DNA from: a virus
Virus record (IMG/VR): IMGVR_UViG_3300018084_000013
Span: 1-26,621 of that record
Reading direction: 5' to 3' (one strand)
DNA: 26,621 bases
This document shows positions 1-7,700 of the stretch, piece by piece; the stretch's first letter is position 1, and each line of letters begins with the position of its first letter. The translations under genes were made by a program, and so were the position numbers. The notes beneath the pieces were generated by a model. It was not told where the DNA came from. It did no database searches and saw only the letters and a list, made by a program, of their open reading frames with translations.

Positions 1-38
1 GAATTCGCCTTGGCAAGTGCTTTGTCGATGCTCTTCAT
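1..38 (-). CDS. 5' end of a small unknown protein, cut by the window edge
   Basis: An ATG at 38 opens a frame that stays open to position 1, giving MKSIDKALAKAN before the window ends. It has a strong ribosome site (AAGGAG, 6 nt before the ATG) and lies 20 nt behind a copy of the 32-bp repeat, exactly like four other small genes in this region, which is the main reason to believe it. Its first residues (MKSIDKAL) resemble those of the next gene upstream (MKKIDILK), so the two may be related, but the overlap is too short to be sure. No function can be assigned. Confidence 0.6.
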   Translation of the reverse strand, partial: MKSIDKALAKAN

Positions 39-58
39 TGGGGTCTCCTTAGTATGGG

Positions 59-90
59 GGGTCTCATTAAGGGGCATGTAATTTCTGCGA
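59..90 (-). promoter_or_regulatory. 32-bp start-associated repeat, copy 1
   Basis: Read on the minus strand this copy starts TCGCAGAAATTACAT and ends CTTAATGAGACCC. It lies 20 nt before the ATG at 38. The hexamer next to GAGACCC (CTTAAT) is a weaker match to TATAAT than in copies 2, 3 and 5. No -35 hexamer is seen at the usual distance. Confidence 0.75.
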
Positions 91-124
91 GGTAAAGTGA
101 AACCTAGAGCCCGTGTTAGGGGCT
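91..124 (-). terminator. Probable weak intrinsic terminator
   Basis: On the minus strand a 5-bp stem AGCCC/GGGCT (124-120 with 112-108, 7-nt loop) is followed by a T-rich but interrupted tract. It lies 8 nt after the stop of the 57-aa gene and just before repeat copy 1. On the plus strand the same stem is followed directly by TTTT. The stem is short, so termination may be partial. Confidence 0.4.
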
Positions 125-131
125 TTTAGGC

Positions 132-305
132 TTACTCATCCGTAAGGGCATAGTATTCATCAAGCAGATTGTGTTCTGTCAGAAACGCGTTCCATTCCTT
201 TACAGCAGCACGGTGAATCAGGAACATCGCTGTCGCGGTGGCCATGACTCCAAGTGCTACCTTGTGGTCTGAAACGAACTTCTTCAGGATATCAATCTTC
301 TTCAT
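132..305 (-). CDS. Small single-pass membrane protein, 57 aa
   Basis: The start is taken at the ATG at 305, not the longer frame from 413, because an AAAGGAA ribosome site precedes it and repeat copy 2 sits 20 nt upstream; the longer frame would run through that repeat and a terminator. The product begins MKKIDILKKF, has one predicted membrane helix around residues 17-32 (VALGVMATATAMFLIH), and then an acidic tail ending LLDEYYALTDE. Short N-basic, single-helix proteins ending in an acidic tail are common in actinophages but I know no assigned function. It is transcribed alone, judged by the repeat in front and a hairpin behind. Confidence 0.7.
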   Translation of the reverse strand: MKKIDILKKFVSDHKVALGVMATATAMFLIHRAAVKEWNAFLTEHNLLDEYYALTDE

Positions 306-325
306 GATAAAATTCCTTTCGTTGG

Positions 326-357
326 GGGTCTCACTATACCCCATGCAATTCTTGCGA
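326..357 (-). promoter_or_regulatory. 32-bp start-associated repeat, copy 2
   Basis: Minus-strand copy starting TCGCAAGAATTGCAT and ending TATAGTGAGACCC, 20 nt before the ATG at 305. The TATAGT is a good -10-like hexamer. In this copy and copy 5 the ends also form a short inverted repeat GGGTC/GACCC. Confidence 0.8.
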
Positions 358-394
358 CCCTTTTTCGAAATTTCCACCCGGGGAATTTTTGCCA

Positions 395-419
395 AACTAA
401 AACCAAACCCCATGTGGGG
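395..419 (-). terminator. Intrinsic terminator after the 29-aa gene
   Basis: Minus strand: CCCC, loop ACAT, GGGG (419-408) followed at once by TTTGGTTTTAG. The stem is only 4-5 bp but GC-only, and the T-rich tail resembles that of the terminator at 585-608 (TTTGGTTTTC). It sits 25 nt after the stop at 444. Confidence 0.5.
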
Positions 420-443
420 AATGGCTCTGAGAATCTAGGTAGG

Positions 444-533
444 TTACTTAGTTAAGAATCGTACTGCCAACACTACCAGCCACAGTCCTCCAGTGAAGAT
501 TGTGAGTGCTAGGTGGACGAGCAGTTTTAACAT
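444..533 (-). CDS. Tiny single-pass membrane protein, 29 aa
   Basis: This 29-codon frame runs from the ATG at 533 to a TAA at 446-444. The product is almost entirely one membrane helix: MLKLLVHLALTIFTGG, then LWLVVLAVRFLTK. Length alone would not support it, but it has an ideal AAGGAG site 7 nt before the ATG, lies 20 nt behind repeat copy 3, and is followed by a hairpin-plus-T terminator, the same set of signals as its neighbours. The function is unknown; membrane insertion near a holin could mean a lysis or superinfection role, but nothing in the sequence proves that. Confidence 0.65.
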   Translation of the reverse strand: MLKLLVHLALTIFTGGLWLVVLAVRFLTK

Positions 534-553
534 TGCGGTCTCCTTACATAGAT

Positions 554-585
554 GGGTCTCACTATAAGCTATGTAATTTCTGCGA
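554..585 (-). promoter_or_regulatory. 32-bp start-associated repeat, copy 3
   Basis: Minus-strand copy starting TCGCAGAAATTACAT and ending TATAGTGAGACCC, 20 nt before the ATG at 533. Its first 15 bases are identical to copy 1 and its last 13 bases to copies 2 and 5. Confidence 0.8.
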
Positions 586-608
586 AAACCAAAGCCCTTG
601 TGGGGGCT
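585..608 (-). terminator. Intrinsic terminator after the 70-aa gene
   Basis: Minus strand: stem AGCCC/GGGCT (608-604 with 597-593, 6-nt loop) followed by TTTGGTTTTC. It begins 15 nt after the stop at 624 and runs directly into repeat copy 3, so one unit ends where the next promoter-like element starts. Confidence 0.55.
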
Positions 609-623
609 CTGGCTCTTGAGACT

Positions 624-836
624 TTACTCAGGGTTGGATGGGTTCTTGTACACAGGTTCGATGAGTTCTGGGTTCAGAAGTGCACGAATCACTGCGGCTT
701 CCATCCGCGTCCATTGATGCTCTACCTCGCTAGTTGCGCTAGTGGCTGAGATCGTGACTGTATCGCGGGTGTAAGTTACTGTGATTGTTACTTCATTTCC
801 CAACTCGTTTTCAAACGTGCGTGAGAATGCAACCAT
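624..836 (-). CDS. Small unknown protein, 70 aa
   Basis: The ATG at 836 is preceded by AAAGGAAGAAC and lies 17 nt behind repeat copy 4. The first half alternates hydrophobic and polar residues (NEVTITVTYTRDTVTISAT), suggesting beta strands; the second half is likely helical (WTRMEAAVIRALLNPELI). There is no membrane segment, signal peptide or recognised domain, and no function is proposed. It is a predicted soluble cytoplasmic protein, made from its own unit between repeat copy 4 and the terminator at 585-608. Confidence 0.65.
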   Translation of the reverse strand: MVAFSRTFENELGNEVTITVTYTRDTVTISATSATSEVEHQWTRMEAAVIRALLNPELIEPVYKNPSNPE

Positions 837-853
837 GTTCTTCCTTTCGTTAG

Positions 854-885
854 GGGTCTCATTAGAAGCTATGTCAGTTTCGCGA
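854..885 (-). promoter_or_regulatory. 32-bp start-associated repeat, copy 4
   Basis: Most divergent copy: starts TCGCGAAACTGACAT and ends TCTAATGAGACCC on the minus strand, 17 nt before the ATG at 836. Length is again exactly 32 bp. TCTAAT keeps the TNTAAT pattern of a -10 hexamer. Confidence 0.7.
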
Positions 886-892
886 GATAGTC

Positions 893-932
893 AAAAACAA
901 GAGGGCATGTAGCGTTGGCTACACACCCCCTC
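893..932 (-). terminator. Strong intrinsic terminator after the 94-aa gene
   Basis: The best terminator in the window. Minus strand: outer stem GAGGG/CCCTC (932-928 with 905-901), an interior mismatch, inner stem TGTAGC/GCTACA with loop CAAC, then TTGTTTTTG. It starts 28 nt after the stop at 960 and ends just before repeat copy 4. Confidence 0.8.
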
Positions 933-959
933 ATTTGTCCGTAACTGTTGGGTCGAGTG

Positions 960-1244
960 TTACCGTAGCTTGAGCACGAAGCTCATGGCTCGTGAGGTTA
1001 TGACGTTTACTCGTTCGTATTGAAGGATTAATATGATTCCGATAATGTTTCCGGTGACAAGGATCAGTGTGTCTGGACTGGGTCGTTTAGGATGTTTATC
1101 ATCTCTTAACTTAGCAAGTTTCGTTACTTGATCCACTATCGCTGGTGTTTCTTTCGGATCGTACGGTTCCTTAGCAATTCGTGCGAGTAGTTCGTTAATT
1201 GCCTCATCGAACACGAGGTTCGGTTTGGGCTTTCGGTTAAACAT
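960..1244 (-). CDS. Conserved-type small membrane protein, 94 aa
   Basis: The ATG at 1244 follows AAGGAGACCGT and lies 16 nt behind repeat copy 5. Residues 1-60 are soluble and charged (FDEAINELLARI, then KLAKLRDDKHPKRPSPD). Residues 60-78 (TLILVTGNIIGIILILQYE) form one membrane helix, followed by a short basic tail VNVITSRAMSFVLKLR. From memory the pattern DTL...GN..GI.LI..YE..NVITS.A resembles hypothetical proteins found near the tail and lysis genes of many actinophages, but no role is known to me. It is the first gene after the holin and is followed by a strong terminator. Confidence 0.75.
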   Translation of the reverse strand: MFNRKPKPNLVFDEAINELLARIAKEPYDPKETPAIVDQVTKLAKLRDDKHPKRPSPDTLILVTGNIIGIILILQYERVNVITSRAMSFVLKLR

Positions 1245-1260
1245 ACGGTCTCCTTTGTTA

Positions 1261-1292
1261 GGGTCTCACTATAGGAGATGTTTGTATTGCGA
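1261..1292 (-). promoter_or_regulatory. 32-bp start-associated repeat, copy 5
   Basis: Minus-strand copy starting TCGCAATACAAACAT and ending TATAGTGAGACCC, 16 nt before the ATG at 1244 and beginning 2 nt after the holin stop codon. No hairpin terminator separates it from the holin, so late-operon transcripts may read through here. Confidence 0.75.
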
Positions 1293-1294
1293 CC

Positions 1295-1657
1295 CTACTC
1301 AGTTGGAGGTCGGCCCTTGACTTGAAGAAGAATCTCTCCCTTAGTCTCAAGCGCTTTAAGATCTATTGATGTCATGCGAAGAACACTATCGCCCGGTTCA
1401 TCACCCTCAGTCCACACGAGTGAACCATCATACTGACTGCCCCGAGCAGAATAAATCGACTTAAGCCAGACAACTGCGACACCAATGAAGGTGTTTAAAA
1501 CGGCGATGGTTCCATTAACTTCGGCAGCATATGAAAAATGCCAAATCTGCGCAAGTGCAAAATATAGCGCACCAATAGCAGGTAGCAACAGTTGAGCTGT
1601 GAGTTTCAGTTTGTCATACACAGCACTGCTAGGTAGCTTTGTCTGCGAAGGTACCAC
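1295..1657 (-). CDS. Holin, Dp-1-like family
   Basis: This 120-aa protein has the look of the Dp-1-type holin family: a YDKLK entry, a first membrane helix with LLPAIGALYFALAQIW (residues ~22-38), a short loop with EVNGTIA, and a second helix IAVLNTFIGVAVVWLKSIY (~51-68). A polar C-terminal tail of about 50 residues follows, which is longer than in most family members I recall. Holins assemble in the cell membrane and time lysis by releasing or activating the lysin. The start is GTG at 1657 with AAGGAG 7 nt upstream. It ends the late operon, right after the tail tip genes, a usual place for a holin; the lysin is unusually far away at 25786. Confidence 0.75.
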   Translation of the reverse strand: MVPSQTKLPSSAVYDKLKLTAQLLLPAIGALYFALAQIWHFSYAAEVNGTIAVLNTFIGVAVVWLKSIYSARGSQYDGSLVWTEGDEPGDSVLRMTSIDLKALETKGEILLQVKGRPPTE

Positions 1658-1667
1658 TGCGGACTCC

Positions 1668-2480
1668 TTAGTTAATTGATTTCTTCCAAAGTCCTAGAAT
1701 CTTTCCATATGGTCTGGCCAGCTTCCACACCCCTGCAACTTTAACATAAGGAATAGCTTTCTTCCAAACACCACTGGACCGTACATAAGCTCCGGCAACA
1801 GTAGTCGTATTTGAGATCGAAGAATATGGACCTTCTCCAACTGAATTCGCTGCCTTAACCTTGAAGTAGTACTTCACGCCAGGACTAAGACCGGTAATTG
1901 TTTTATTATCGTCGGCTGTTGTGGTAGTACTACCAGTTGCGTCTATAGCTGTGCCATAACTAATCGTATACAAAGTAACCGGTAATCCATCTCCAGGATT
2001 CTGCGTCCAAGCTAAACCCACTGTAGTTTGTTCAACGTTAGATATAGTCGGCGTACTTGGTGCCCCTGGATTTCGAGGAATGGTCGGTAGATCAAAGTTA
2101 GCAGATCCATCCGAGAGAAGATTAGGTCCACTACCTTCCCATCCTCGAATAGATACATTTAAATTAAAGTTCTTTGTGCCGTTGGCATTGTGGCCAACAT
2201 TAATTGATCCAGAAGCAAGCCATAACGGTTGGTGATTATGTCCCGAATTAAACGCATGAACTCCATCGCCGCCGTCATTGTCTAAGTAAACCAGAGTGCC
2301 ATTGACATTAGCTGAACCTAGTCTAAGACCACGACAGGAAAACGCCGGGAAAGACCAACCAACTTGCCAGTTGATTGTTGAATAGTTACCGAGAACATTC
2401 TGAGAGGCAAGCTGCCAGGCAATAAAAGCAAAGTCGCCTAGGCTACCAACATCGCCGTTAACCTGCCCTGATGTAGACAT
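1668..2480 (-). CDS. Minor tail (tip) protein with fibronectin type III domain
   Basis: A 270-aa protein at the end of the tail genes. Residues 1-135 are beta-rich with NGTKNFNLNVSIRGW, a pattern like the tail-tip host-interaction proteins of the DUF859 type. Residues ~142-228 form a fibronectin type III domain (PSTPTISNVEQTTVGLAW, then ITGLSPGVKYYFKVKAANSVGEG in spirit of the family). Residues 231-270 hold three short repeats of the form YVK-x-GVWK-x-A-x-PY. Together this suggests a surface-exposed tip protein contacting the host envelope or carbohydrate. The ATG at 2480 follows AGGAGGATCT. The holin starts 11 nt downstream. Role inferred from position and domains. Confidence 0.7.
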   Translation of the reverse strand: MSTSGQVNGDVGSLGDFAFIAWQLASQNVLGNYSTINWQVGWSFPAFSCRGLRLGSANVNGTLVYLDNDGGDGVHAFNSGHNHQPLWLASGSINVGHNANGTKNFNLNVSIRGWEGSGPNLLSDGSANFDLPTIPRNPGAPSTPTISNVEQTTVGLAWTQNPGDGLPVTLYTISYGTAIDATGSTTTTADDNKTITGLSPGVKYYFKVKAANSVGEGPYSSISNTTTVAGAYVRSSGVWKKAIPYVKVAGVWKLARPYGKILGLWKKSIN

Positions 2481-2488
2481 AGATCCTC

Positions 2489-2728
2489 CTACGGCAAGAT
2501 CTTGAAGTAGATGTCTCCATCGTTGCCACCAGATGGATCAGCGGTTCCGGACGAAATACCAGAAGCAGTACGGTAGTTCGCTTTGCCAACCGGAATGAGT
2601 CCTTTGACCAAAGCAATGAAGTCGCGGGTACGGTTAATCTCTCTTGCGCCCCAACGGACGCGTCCTTCCTCTCCCGTATCTGGGACAAGAGGATATCCAG
2701 CAGCTACGGCGTCATCACCAATAGCCAT
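2489..2728 (-). CDS. Small tail-tip associated protein, 79 aa
   Basis: The ATG at 2728 follows AGGAGGTGCGAC, a near-perfect ribosome site. The protein starts MAIGDDAVAAGYPLVP and ends with a Gly/Asp-rich segment PSGGNDGDIYFKILP; endings of the GNDGDIYFK type are frequent at the C-termini of phage fibre and tip proteins. A central stretch (EGRVRWGAREINRTRDFIALV) is probably helical. It lies between the Gp37-like tail protein and the fibronectin tip protein with gaps of 15 and 8 nt, so it is probably part of, or an assembly helper for, the tail tip. No enzyme motif is seen. Confidence 0.6.
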   Translation of the reverse strand: MAIGDDAVAAGYPLVPDTGEEGRVRWGAREINRTRDFIALVKGLIPVGKANYRTASGISSGTADPSGGNDGDIYFKILP

Positions 2729-2743
2729 GTCGCACCTCCTTTG

Positions 2744-3901
2744 CTATGGTTGGTCTTCCCAGTACTCAACTGCGCCGAGGTCATCCCACTCTTGAATGTA
2801 ATCCCAGGCAATCCAAGAACCAGGATAGATGAATGTATTTACTGACAAAGTCGGATAAGTTCTTTCTCCTTCTTTGTCATGAATAAAGATTTGTTCAGTT
2901 ACTTGCATGTTACTAGTGGTGCCATCATCGTCTCTCAACTCTACAAGATCGCCGAGATAATAGTCTACCTCATACTGATATGTAGCTACAGCCGAAAGTT
3001 GTCCATCCAAAGCTAAGAACATTCGATTCTTGGCAAGTTCGTCCTTACCCTTCTGAGTACGTTCGTCCAAAGTTAACCCATCGTCACATTCGACCATGAG
3101 CACTCTACGTTCAAACCCAGCAATGCTAGTATCGACATTCTCCTCGTATACAAGCGTCACATTTGTAGAATTAAATACATATGCTACATTCTTATGTACT
3201 GCTGAGGAAGTTAGTCGATTAGTATTACGAAGGTTATCTAAGTCAGGACTAAATATTACAGCCGGAAGAGTTGATTGTCCTGTAGTTCTATCACTTCCCA
3301 TGTAAATATCGGCATAGAGAAGATTTGTCGACGGGTGCCGAACAATTTTAAACCCAATCGCAAAAGCATCGAGTATGCCTTTCATCGCATCATATAAAGT
3401 TTGGATCGATGCTGGGAAGAAAATCGATTCTGTAGGAAAAGAGATGGTATCAGTTGGATACCAGTCAGTTGCTCCAGTAATTAATGGACTGATAATATCT
3501 CCAGCATTAAGCGTACCATCGACACAAACATAATTAAACATATCACTAAGAAGGTTGGCTGCCGTATCCGAATAATCACCCCAAGGAGACCATACGCCGG
3601 CAGTTACAAGAGCAAGCATGCGTTGTTTGAGAATATTTTCGAAAGATGGTCCGGTAATTTTTAGAATACGGCGACCATCATCGTCGGTGACATCTTGAAC
3701 CGTCTCTACCGTCATTATACGATTAGACGCATTCACTGCAAGATTTACACCAGGAATAAATCTAGTTCGATTCTCAAGAGTAGAAACAATATGTAATTCA
3801 AAATCACCAATTGAGCTAAATCGTTCAGACCAAATCAATGATTCGAATTTATCTACTACTATGATACGACGATAGAGGCTGTCAAGAATATACACCTCCA
3901 T
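2744..3901 (-). CDS. Tail protein, Siphovirus ReqiPepy6 Gp37-like
   Basis: A 385-aa protein that fits the Gp37-like tail family: the N-terminus (VYILDSLYRRIIVVDKFESLIWSERF... as a theme) describes a host-facing hub protein in which each half has a 'defined by cell wall phages' baseplate-hub fold. Visible family features are the opening EVYILD, the W-S-E-R-F segment near residue 24, FELHI near 34, and GR.L.I.G.S....L..R (residues ~76-92). Such proteins follow the distal tail protein and are thought to form the central hub at the tail tip. The start ATG at 3901 shares bases with the stop of the preceding gene (TAATG), so the two are translationally coupled. Confidence 0.75.
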   Translation of the reverse strand: MEVYILDSLYRRIIVVDKFESLIWSERFSSIGDFELHIVSTLENRTRFIPGVNLAVNASNRIMTVETVQDVTDDDGRRILKITGPSFENILKQRMLALVTAGVWSPWGDYSDTAANLLSDMFNYVCVDGTLNAGDIISPLITGATDWYPTDTISFPTESIFFPASIQTLYDAMKGILDAFAIGFKIVRHPSTNLLYADIYMGSDRTTGQSTLPAVIFSPDLDNLRNTNRLTSSAVHKNVAYVFNSTNVTLVYEENVDTSIAGFERRVLMVECDDGLTLDERTQKGKDELAKNRMFLALDGQLSAVATYQYEVDYYLGDLVELRDDDGTTSNMQVTEQIFIHDKEGERTYPTLSVNTFIYPGSWIAWDYIQEWDDLGAVEYWEDQP

Positions 3902-4722
3902 TACAAACCTCCATACCTAGGGGTATACTCGAATGTGTATGAGATCGCAGCACCTACAGCATAAACACGAAAATAATTGTCGCCTGGATCTAGTTCGGTC
4001 CAAGTTGATTGCGGTGATACCCCATACAAGAAAGAGGTAGTAACCGCCGACCTTGTAAGTGTGACGGCTTTACTACCAGCAATGCTATTGATTACTAGAA
4101 TATCATCAGCCTGAAGCGTACCCGCGAAATCAATCGTATGGGTAACGCCATCACCTCCGCGAATATAAACAGTAAACTCGGTAAGTGCACGATCTATAAG
4201 AAGCGTTAAAATTCCTCCGACTTCTACTGTTCCATCGTATGTTATAAGAGTTTCTGTAACATCGTCGACGGTATCGCCTTCAAGTACTATGGATTCAAGA
4301 GCGATGAAATCTGGATCATAGCAGATTAAAGATATAATTACTTTGGGTTCTGCAGTAAAGAGAACGGAATCAAATGATTCTATTCGTCCCATAATATTTA
4401 CCGTAAAATCATCCTCGAGAAAGAAGCGAAGACCTACTTCAGACTTGGGCATGAAGAATTGGTACAGTCGATTACGAAGATCACGCACTGAGGTTGTAAC
4501 ATAATCGGGGTCGAGACCCAGAGTAATGATAATGTTCCGGGTCTCTCTCCGACTTGACTGATATAGTGCGCCATCATAAACTGCGAACGAAGAGGATACA
4601 AGAGTTGCCTTAACTGGGTCTAACCCATCAATACTTTCGACGATCAACCCATCGTCGGCCGACTCTAACCCTAGAGTTAGAAGCTGGCCAGAAGAGGATC
4701 GTACTTCAACTTGGGATATCAT
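3901..4722 (-). CDS. Distal tail (Dit-like) protein
   Basis: A 273-aa protein directly after the tape measure, the canonical position of the distal tail protein in siphoviruses infecting Gram-positives. The N-terminal half has family-type elements: strands around VEVRSSSGQLLTL, a basic patch SSRRETRNIIITLGL (residues ~57-71), and LRNRLYQFFMPKS (~82-94), which corresponds to the belt part of Dit. The C-terminal half is beta-rich and ends in YTFEYTPRYGGL. Dit rings join the tail tube to the tip hub. Its ATG at 4722 overlaps the tape-measure stop (TAATG) and its stop overlaps the next ATG in the same way. Confidence 0.75.
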   Translation of the reverse strand: MISQVEVRSSSGQLLTLGLESADDGLIVESIDGLDPVKATLVSSSFAVYDGALYQSSRRETRNIIITLGLDPDYVTTSVRDLRNRLYQFFMPKSEVGLRFFLEDDFTVNIMGRIESFDSVLFTAEPKVIISLICYDPDFIALESIVLEGDTVDDVTETLITYDGTVEVGGILTLLIDRALTEFTVYIRGGDGVTHTIDFAGTLQADDILVINSIAGSKAVTLTRSAVTTSFLYGVSPQSTWTELDPGDNYFRVYAVGAAISYTFEYTPRYGGL

Positions 4723-7700
4723 TAGTTAGGTAGCACCCCCTTCGCAGTAGACAGCTGGTTCTTAGTGTTCCTATAGATCTCAGCCGTAGATAGAGCCTTC
4801 GGCGAAGTATTATACTGGTTGAAGTTATACGTGTCGCCATCGTCCATAGTAGATTCAGAAGACTCGTCCTGATTCTGTTGATAACCATCTGCGGCTTGAC
4901 GTGCTGAAGAATATGCCGCTTCTACACGGAATGGTTTGGTATCCAGCATCTTCCAAATATCGGCCGACTTACGTTCTACATCGGATAGATCGAGAACGGG
5001 CGTAATTATAGGCGTCATGTCCATATCATGAGGAATGACATCTGCCATACCCGTAAGTGCACCGCGAAGGGAATCAAGCGTGTCTTCTCCAAGTTGCTCA
5101 GCAGCCACTACGGCTCCACGAGAATATATCTTAAGACCAATGGTTAAACCTTCAACGATCATTCGTGATGCCCAGATAGCTTCCTTAGCAGGAGAACTAA
5201 TGTCAAAGAAGTTCAGGACCCCATGCCATGCGTTCTTAGCTATGGCCAGAAGTTTGTCACCAATCTGACCACCAAAGGCATTGAATCCCGTAACAGCACC
5301 CCGAACAATAGCCCACGCCATGTCGGCGCCAGCAGTGCCTAGTCGTCCAGAATTCTGATTGATAGCTTTTGTGATGCCATCCATAATAGCAATGATCATC
5401 TCAAAGCCAGCATTTACAATCTTGGGTATGTTACGTCCAAGAGCATTCAAGAACTGAGTGATTATGTATGTTACCATGTCGACAACTCGTCCGATGTTGT
5501 CACCCATACCCTTAAGGATACCAATGAGAATATGAAGACCAGCTTCGACTATCTTCGGGATTGACTTTTCGAGAATATCGAGAATCACTAAGATTAGTTT
5601 GTAGATGAAATCACTAAGTTTTGGTAGAAGATCGTCTAAGGCATCGAGGAGATATACGATGAGTTTAACAATCAACTCCACAAGCTTTGGAACGGCTTCA
5701 ACAAGGACATCAATAAGGATTAGTAATGCAATTCCGATCTGTTTAACAATCGTTGGAATAAGTCCGATAACAGCACTAATTATTCCAACGAAAGCTGCAA
5801 CTCCCGCAGCACCGGCAATACTTAATGCTGTTAGTGCCGTTGCAAAGAACAATACACCAGCTCCGGCAAGGGCAAGTCCCAAGCCAAGCAAGGCAACTGC
5901 TGCTCCCAAACCAAGCATCGCTGGAATTACTGGCTGAAGTACTAATGCTGCAACTCCAAGAACAGTAAACGCAAGAGCAAGAGTAACAAGGCCCTTGACT
6001 ATTTCGCCCCAAGACATGCCACCTAGAGTCTTAAGAACTCCAGCCAGTGCAACTAGGGCACTAGATACGATCAAGAGAGCAAACGCTCCTGATAGGGTAC
6101 CGCTCATGACAATCAAAGCTACGGCGACAATCGCTAAAGCACCAGCAAGAGTAACAAGACCCTTAACAATAGTGCCCCAATTCATGCCGCCCATCTGCTC
6201 GAGAGCTTTGGCAAGAATGACAATCGCAGTAGCTACGATTAGAACACCTGCGGCTTGCAATGGGGCAGTTGGCGGGATGGCTATAAGAGCCGCACTTATC
6301 AGAATAAGACTCGTCGCAAGGATAGCCATTCCTTTGCCGACGTTTTCCCAAGATATACCGGACATACTCTTTATAGCTTCGGCTAGGATGAGCATTGCCG
6401 CGGCTACAATAACAATGCCCGTCGCTTGGAGAGGGGCAGTTGGCGGGATGGCTATAAGAGCCGCACTAATAAGGACAAGGCTTGCCGCTAGAACAGCTAT
6501 ACCTTTTCCAATGTTTTCCCACGAAACACTGGAGAGATCTTGTACTGCACTGGCAAGTATCTTGATACCTGTGGCCAGAAGTACAATACCTGCGCCAGAA
6601 AGAATACCAGTCGCATTAGCATTTGCAAACATAGTGAAGAGAGTGAGAGCTCCAAGAAGAGCGGCAACGCCCGTAAGTCCTCGAGCCATCTCTTCCCAAT
6701 TGAGATCTACCATATCATGCACCGCGCTAGCCAAGATCTTAATAGCAAACGCAATAGCAACTATCCCAAGACCTGTAGATATAAGTCTTGCGCCGTCTGG
6801 CATAAGAACGGATGCTGCGGTAATAGCTGCTAGAAGAACTGTGACTCCAGTTAGACCTCTAGCAAGCTCGTCCCAGTCAAGTGAAGACATGCTCTTCACT
6901 GCAAGGGCTAGAATATTAATAGCGATGGCAAGAACAGTCATAGCTGCAGCCATCACATAGATCTTTACGACGTGAGTACTTGGGAACTGCGTCATAATTG
7001 CTAATGAAGCAAGAAGCTGAGTAAACATGATAGCAATAGCTGACATAGCTACTGCAAGTTTCGCAGAGTCAATATTAGACAGAATTGAAATAGCCACGGC
7101 TAGAACTCCGACAGCAATCGCAATCTGAAGAAGTGTAGCTGCTTGCAAAGTGGTCTGCATAGCATTTAATGCACTGGTCAACGATCCAATAACGCCGGTG
7201 ATGCCACCCCTACCAAACCAATCTTTCAGAATGATAAGGAAGGCTACCAACGTACCAGTATTAATTGCGGCAAGCATATCGCCAAAGTTTACGCCTCCGA
7301 CAACCTCGGCGACGTCTGTCCAAATTTCGACAAACTTACTTGCCATTGGCTCAAAGAAATTCCACATTGCTTCTGCAGCAAGACCCATACGAGTCCACGC
7401 ATAGGTTATGAAGTTAAGAAGAGTTCCAAGAGGACCGAGCTGAAGAGCAAAGTCTGAAACTCTACCTGCTGCATCATCAACGTCGAAACCTTCAAACAAC
7501 GTTGCTAAACCTTTAGTCAACGCGGTTATTAGCTTGATAGGCACTTCAATGACGTTTTTAATTCCATCGAAGAACTTGATGAGACCTTGACCCTCATTGA
7601 TTGATTTCCTCAAGGCTACAAGGAAGTCCCCAATATTTGCGGTTACGCTAAGAATGTTGCCAGCACCTTCTCCGGCACCCGAAAATAGTTCGAACAAGAC

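Noticed and set aside
1-6. Window begins with GAATTC.
   Set aside because: This could be a cloning or trimming trace but is as likely chance; nothing else supports it.
350-392. Inverted repeat AAATTTCC...GGAATTTTT considered as a second terminator or operator.
   Set aside because: Pairing needs a bulge, and a T tail exists only on the plus strand, where there is no gene; too weak to list.
554-1275. On the plus strand the 32-bp elements contain CTCACTATA, and copy 5 has CTCACTATAGGAGA, very close to the core of a T7-type promoter.
   Set aside because: It would drive transcription away from every gene in the window. The conservation extends 15-20 bp beyond a T7-like start, the spacing to minus-strand start codons is constant, and two copies (59-90, 854-885) lack CACTATA. 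A minus-strand element explains more, though antisense use is not excluded.
5995-6960. Long plus-strand open frame of 321 codons inside the tape measure gene.
   Set aside because: It is antisense to the repeated hydrophobic region; its residues mirror the Ala/Ile/Thr-rich codons of the tape measure repeats, and it has no credible ribosome site.
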